This document shows, piece after piece, positions 62,148 through 64,000 of a stretch of DNA of 64,000 bases. The stretch spans positions 96,862 to 160,861 of IMG/VR virus record IMGVR_UViG_3300025687_000001; one strand, 5' to 3'. This DNA is from a virus. A program made the position numbers and the translations under genes. The notes beneath the pieces are model-generated. The model ran no database searches, was not told the DNA's origin, and was given only the letters and a program-made list of their open reading frames with translations. Position 1 is the first letter of the stretch; each line of letters starts with the position of its first letter.

Positions 62148-64000
62148 TTAAGCCAGAACGACGGCCTCGCCAGGCTGGATGAAGACAGCGTCTGCGCCGA
62201 TGGCGTACCCAACCTTCAGAACAACGTCCCCCGCGTCCGAGGGAGCGGTCTGGGTCAGTTCACCTGCGGTGAGGCTGAGGAAGACCTCGCCACCCGCGGT
62301 GAACGCCCCGCCGCCCGAGGGGCCACTGACCTTGCCTGCCACCGCGACGCGGATGTCGTCAGCGGTGTTCTCCGCGGAGGAGTCGAGAGCGAAGCCCACG
62401 AACTTGGAGCTGGCTTCCGCGTCCGCGTCACACAGGTTGACGGTACCCGAGCTATCGATGTAGAGGGCATCACCCACCGCGATGGCTGCGTGCGTCGCCG
62501 GGGTGCTGAAGCGCACACAGACGGGAGCGTCAACCGCGCCGGTGGCCCCAACCGTCAGGGCACCGGAACCGAGGAGGTTGAAGTCCGGGTTGGTGGCGGC
62601 GTTACCAAGAACCACGGCCGCACCGGTGTTGCTGGTATCCACCAGGAAGTAGTTGTTAGTCGACTCCGCGACCTTGAAGGCCTGGCCGGAGTCGTCAACT
62701 ACCGCCATGGAGAACGCACCGCCAGAGGTCAGGGCGATGGAATCCGCGTCCAAGGTGTGCGCACCAACGTTGACGTCAAACGCGCCTGTAGTAGTGATGT
62801 CCACCTCGCCAGCGTTGCCAACCAAGTTGACCCCGCCCGCACCGTCCAGGCTAAGAGCCCCGGCTACGGTCGACCAGGTGGCCGCAGCCGCCGAGGTCAG
62901 CGTCAGCGCTCCCGCGGACGTGGTCAGGCTCGAAGCCGCGTTAGCGGTCAGGGTGGCAGCGCCCCCCGAGAGGGTGAGATCGCCACCGCTGACGTCCAGC
63001 CCGGCGTCAGCGTCCAGGTTGGCGCTGGCAGTGATGACGCTGGCCCCGGAGCCCACGACCATCTCCGCCTCGTGCCCCAACCAGACAATGGAGGTGGACG
63101 AGTCCGCACCAGCGTTGTCCGTGCCGTGGAAGTAGAGGAACGCGTCGAGGTCAACGGCGGAATCGGCTGTGAGGCCGATCTGCATGCTGGCCGAGATGGC
63201 GGTGCCATCATCGTCCATGCCGAACTCGATGACGGGAGCCCCGGTGTCGCCCGCGACGTTGTACATGCTGGCCGAGAAGACCGAGTTGGTCTCCCCAACA
63301 GCGTCGCCCGACTTCAGAACGATGCCCGCGTCCTCCTCCGTGCCCTGCGCGGAGTCGTTGTTGACCGTGAACACCAGAGCGTTGGTGCTGGGAACGCTGA
63401 TCTCGCCAGCGTTGAGCGCCCCATCCTTGGTGATCTGGACGAGCCCAGCGTCGCTGTGGAAGAAGAGCTCCTCGTCCGAGCCATCGACGGCAACGTAAAT
63501 CCGACCGTCGCCATCCGCGGGAGCCCCGGGAGCAGCAATGGCGTCGAAATCCATGTAACCCGAGGACTTCACGTTATCCGAGCTGAGGGTACCAGTGGTG
63601 CTCAGGTTCTCGTTGCCGAAGTCAATCGCGCCACTGGAGTCAGTGATGCTCCCGTTCGCCAGGGTCAGGTTGCCGACCGAAGAACCAGAGGCCAGGGTGG
63701 CGACGCCGGCGCCCAGAGTACCAGTGGTGCTCAGGTTCTCGTCGCCGAAGTCAATCGCGCCACTGGAGTCAGTGATGCTCCCGTTCGCCAGGGTCAGGTT
63801 GCCGACCGAAGAACCAGAGGCCAGGGTGGCGACGCCGGCGCCCAGAGTACCAGTGGTGCTCAGGTTCTCGTCGCCGAAGTCAATCGCGCCACTGGAGTCA
63901 GTGATGCTCCCGTTCGCCAGGGTCAGGTTGCCGACCGAAGAACCAGAGGCCAGGGTGGCGACGCCGGCGCCCAGAGTACCAGTGGTGCTCAGGTTCTCGT
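62148..64000 (-). CDS. Tail-fibre-like repeat protein, partial (N-terminus beyond window)
   Basis: At least 617 residues, open to the window edge; the GTG at 63572 is internal. Residues upstream of 63.57 kb are 43-residue repeats (ending LSTTGTL; SGAIDFGDENL). The rest is Gly/Ala/Ser/Thr-rich beta sequence (LDVSGGDLTLSGGAATLTAN) followed by a compact C-terminal domain (DDIRVAVAGKVSGPSGGGAF). Typical of long trimeric fibres or capsid-surface proteins. Strong codon bias suggests abundance. Confidence 0.7.
   Translation of the reverse strand, partial: ENLSTTGTLGAGVATLASGSSVGNLTLANGSITDSSGAIDFGDENLSTTGTLGAGVATLASGSSVGNLTLANGSITDSSGAIDFGDENLSTTGTLGAGVATLASGSSVGNLTLANGSITDSSGAIDFGNENLSTTGTLSSDNVKSSGYMDFDAIAAPGAPADGDGRIYVAVDGSDEELFFHSDAGLVQITKDGALNAGEISVPSTNALVFTVNNDSAQGTEEDAGIVLKSGDAVGETNSVFSASMYNVAGDTGAPVIEFGMDDDGTAISASMQIGLTADSAVDLDAFLYFHGTDNAGADSSTSIVWLGHEAEMVVGSGASVITASANLDADAGLDVSGGDLTLSGGAATLTANAASSLTTSAGALTLTSAAAATWSTVAGALSLDGAGGVNLVGNAGEVDITTTGAFDVNVGAHTLDADSIALTSGGAFSMAVVDDSGQAFKVAESTNNYFLVDTSNTGAAVVLGNAATNPDFNLLGSGALTVGATGAVDAPVCVRFSTPATHAAIAVGDALYIDSSGTVNLCDADAEASSKFVGFALDSSAENTADDIRVAVAGKVSGPSGGGAFTAGGEVFLSLTAGELTQTAPSDAGDVVLKVGYAIGADAVFIQPGEAVVLA
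63591..64000 (-). repeat. 129-bp tandem repeats within the fibre-like gene
   Basis: ACCAGTGGTG recurs at 63591, 63720, 63849 and 63978, exactly 129 bp apart, keeping frame (43 residues). Units are near-identical, continuing past the edge. Confidence 0.9.

Noticed and set aside
63591-64000. 129-bp repeats as a possible CRISPR array
   Set aside because: Units are contiguous without spacers, keep a reading frame and encode fibre-like repeats.

Overview
This window is a piece of a large tailed-bacteriophage genome with a contractile tail. It carries a tail sheath gene, a baseplate-spike-type protein, neck and tail proteins, a tail-fibre-like repeat protein, a lytic transglycosylase and a giant mosaic 'polyvalent' protein. 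I see no rRNA, tRNA, CRISPR array or housekeeping operon. Genes are packed with stop/start overlaps (ATGA, GTGA, TAGTG), and GTG starts are very common. Base composition is GC-rich by eye, except for one AT-rich non-coding gap at 25.1-26.3 kb. The host cannot be named from the sequence.

Layout. 1-5.1 kb (minus): the giant multidomain protein, truncated by the window edge. 5.2-17.5 kb (plus): small accessory genes, including a complete two-component system (one PAS histidine kinase and three receiver-only proteins, 7.0-9.5 kb), an HTH-metallophosphoesterase fusion, small membrane proteins and several Cys-rich zinc-type proteins. 17.5-24.2 kb and 26.3-37.4 kb (plus): a long tandem array of about thirty divergent small paralogues, called here the array family. 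Typical members are 95-170 residues with an amphipathic N-terminal helix ending in L-x-G-[FWY], a beta-rich middle and a C-terminal helix of the type 'TP-x-EL-x-x-LL-x-W'. Several copies are frameshifted, split, truncated or interrupted by a stop. The two blocks are separated by a minus-strand gene and an AT-rich gap with nested inverted repeats that share one centre, which is a good origin candidate. 37.5-47.7 kb (plus): transglycosylase, DUF4177-like protein, membrane metallopeptidase, MazG-like protein, more array-family members, many small genes each with its own promoter, and a promoter-to-terminator interval that looks like a structured non-coding RNA. 47.7-64 kb (mostly minus): virion structural genes, interrupted at 51.7-53.2 kb by a plus-strand DNA-binding protein and its small partner.

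Several genome-scale signals cut across gene boundaries. (1) A promoter-like box, TGGYATAAG, sits about 8-13 nt before many start codons, implying leaderless or very short-leader late-type transcripts. (2) The perfect palindrome TACGCGCGTA recurs about 14 times in all reading frames. (3) A 12-15 nt word related to GCAAGCAGCGC changes its preferred strand near the AT-rich gap, regardless of gene direction. (4) A shared N-terminal module (FLKQAYEAG...A..EAG) heads at least four, probably five, glycine-zipper virion proteins. The array, the receiver/kinase cassette and the polyvalent protein are the most likely sources of new biology.
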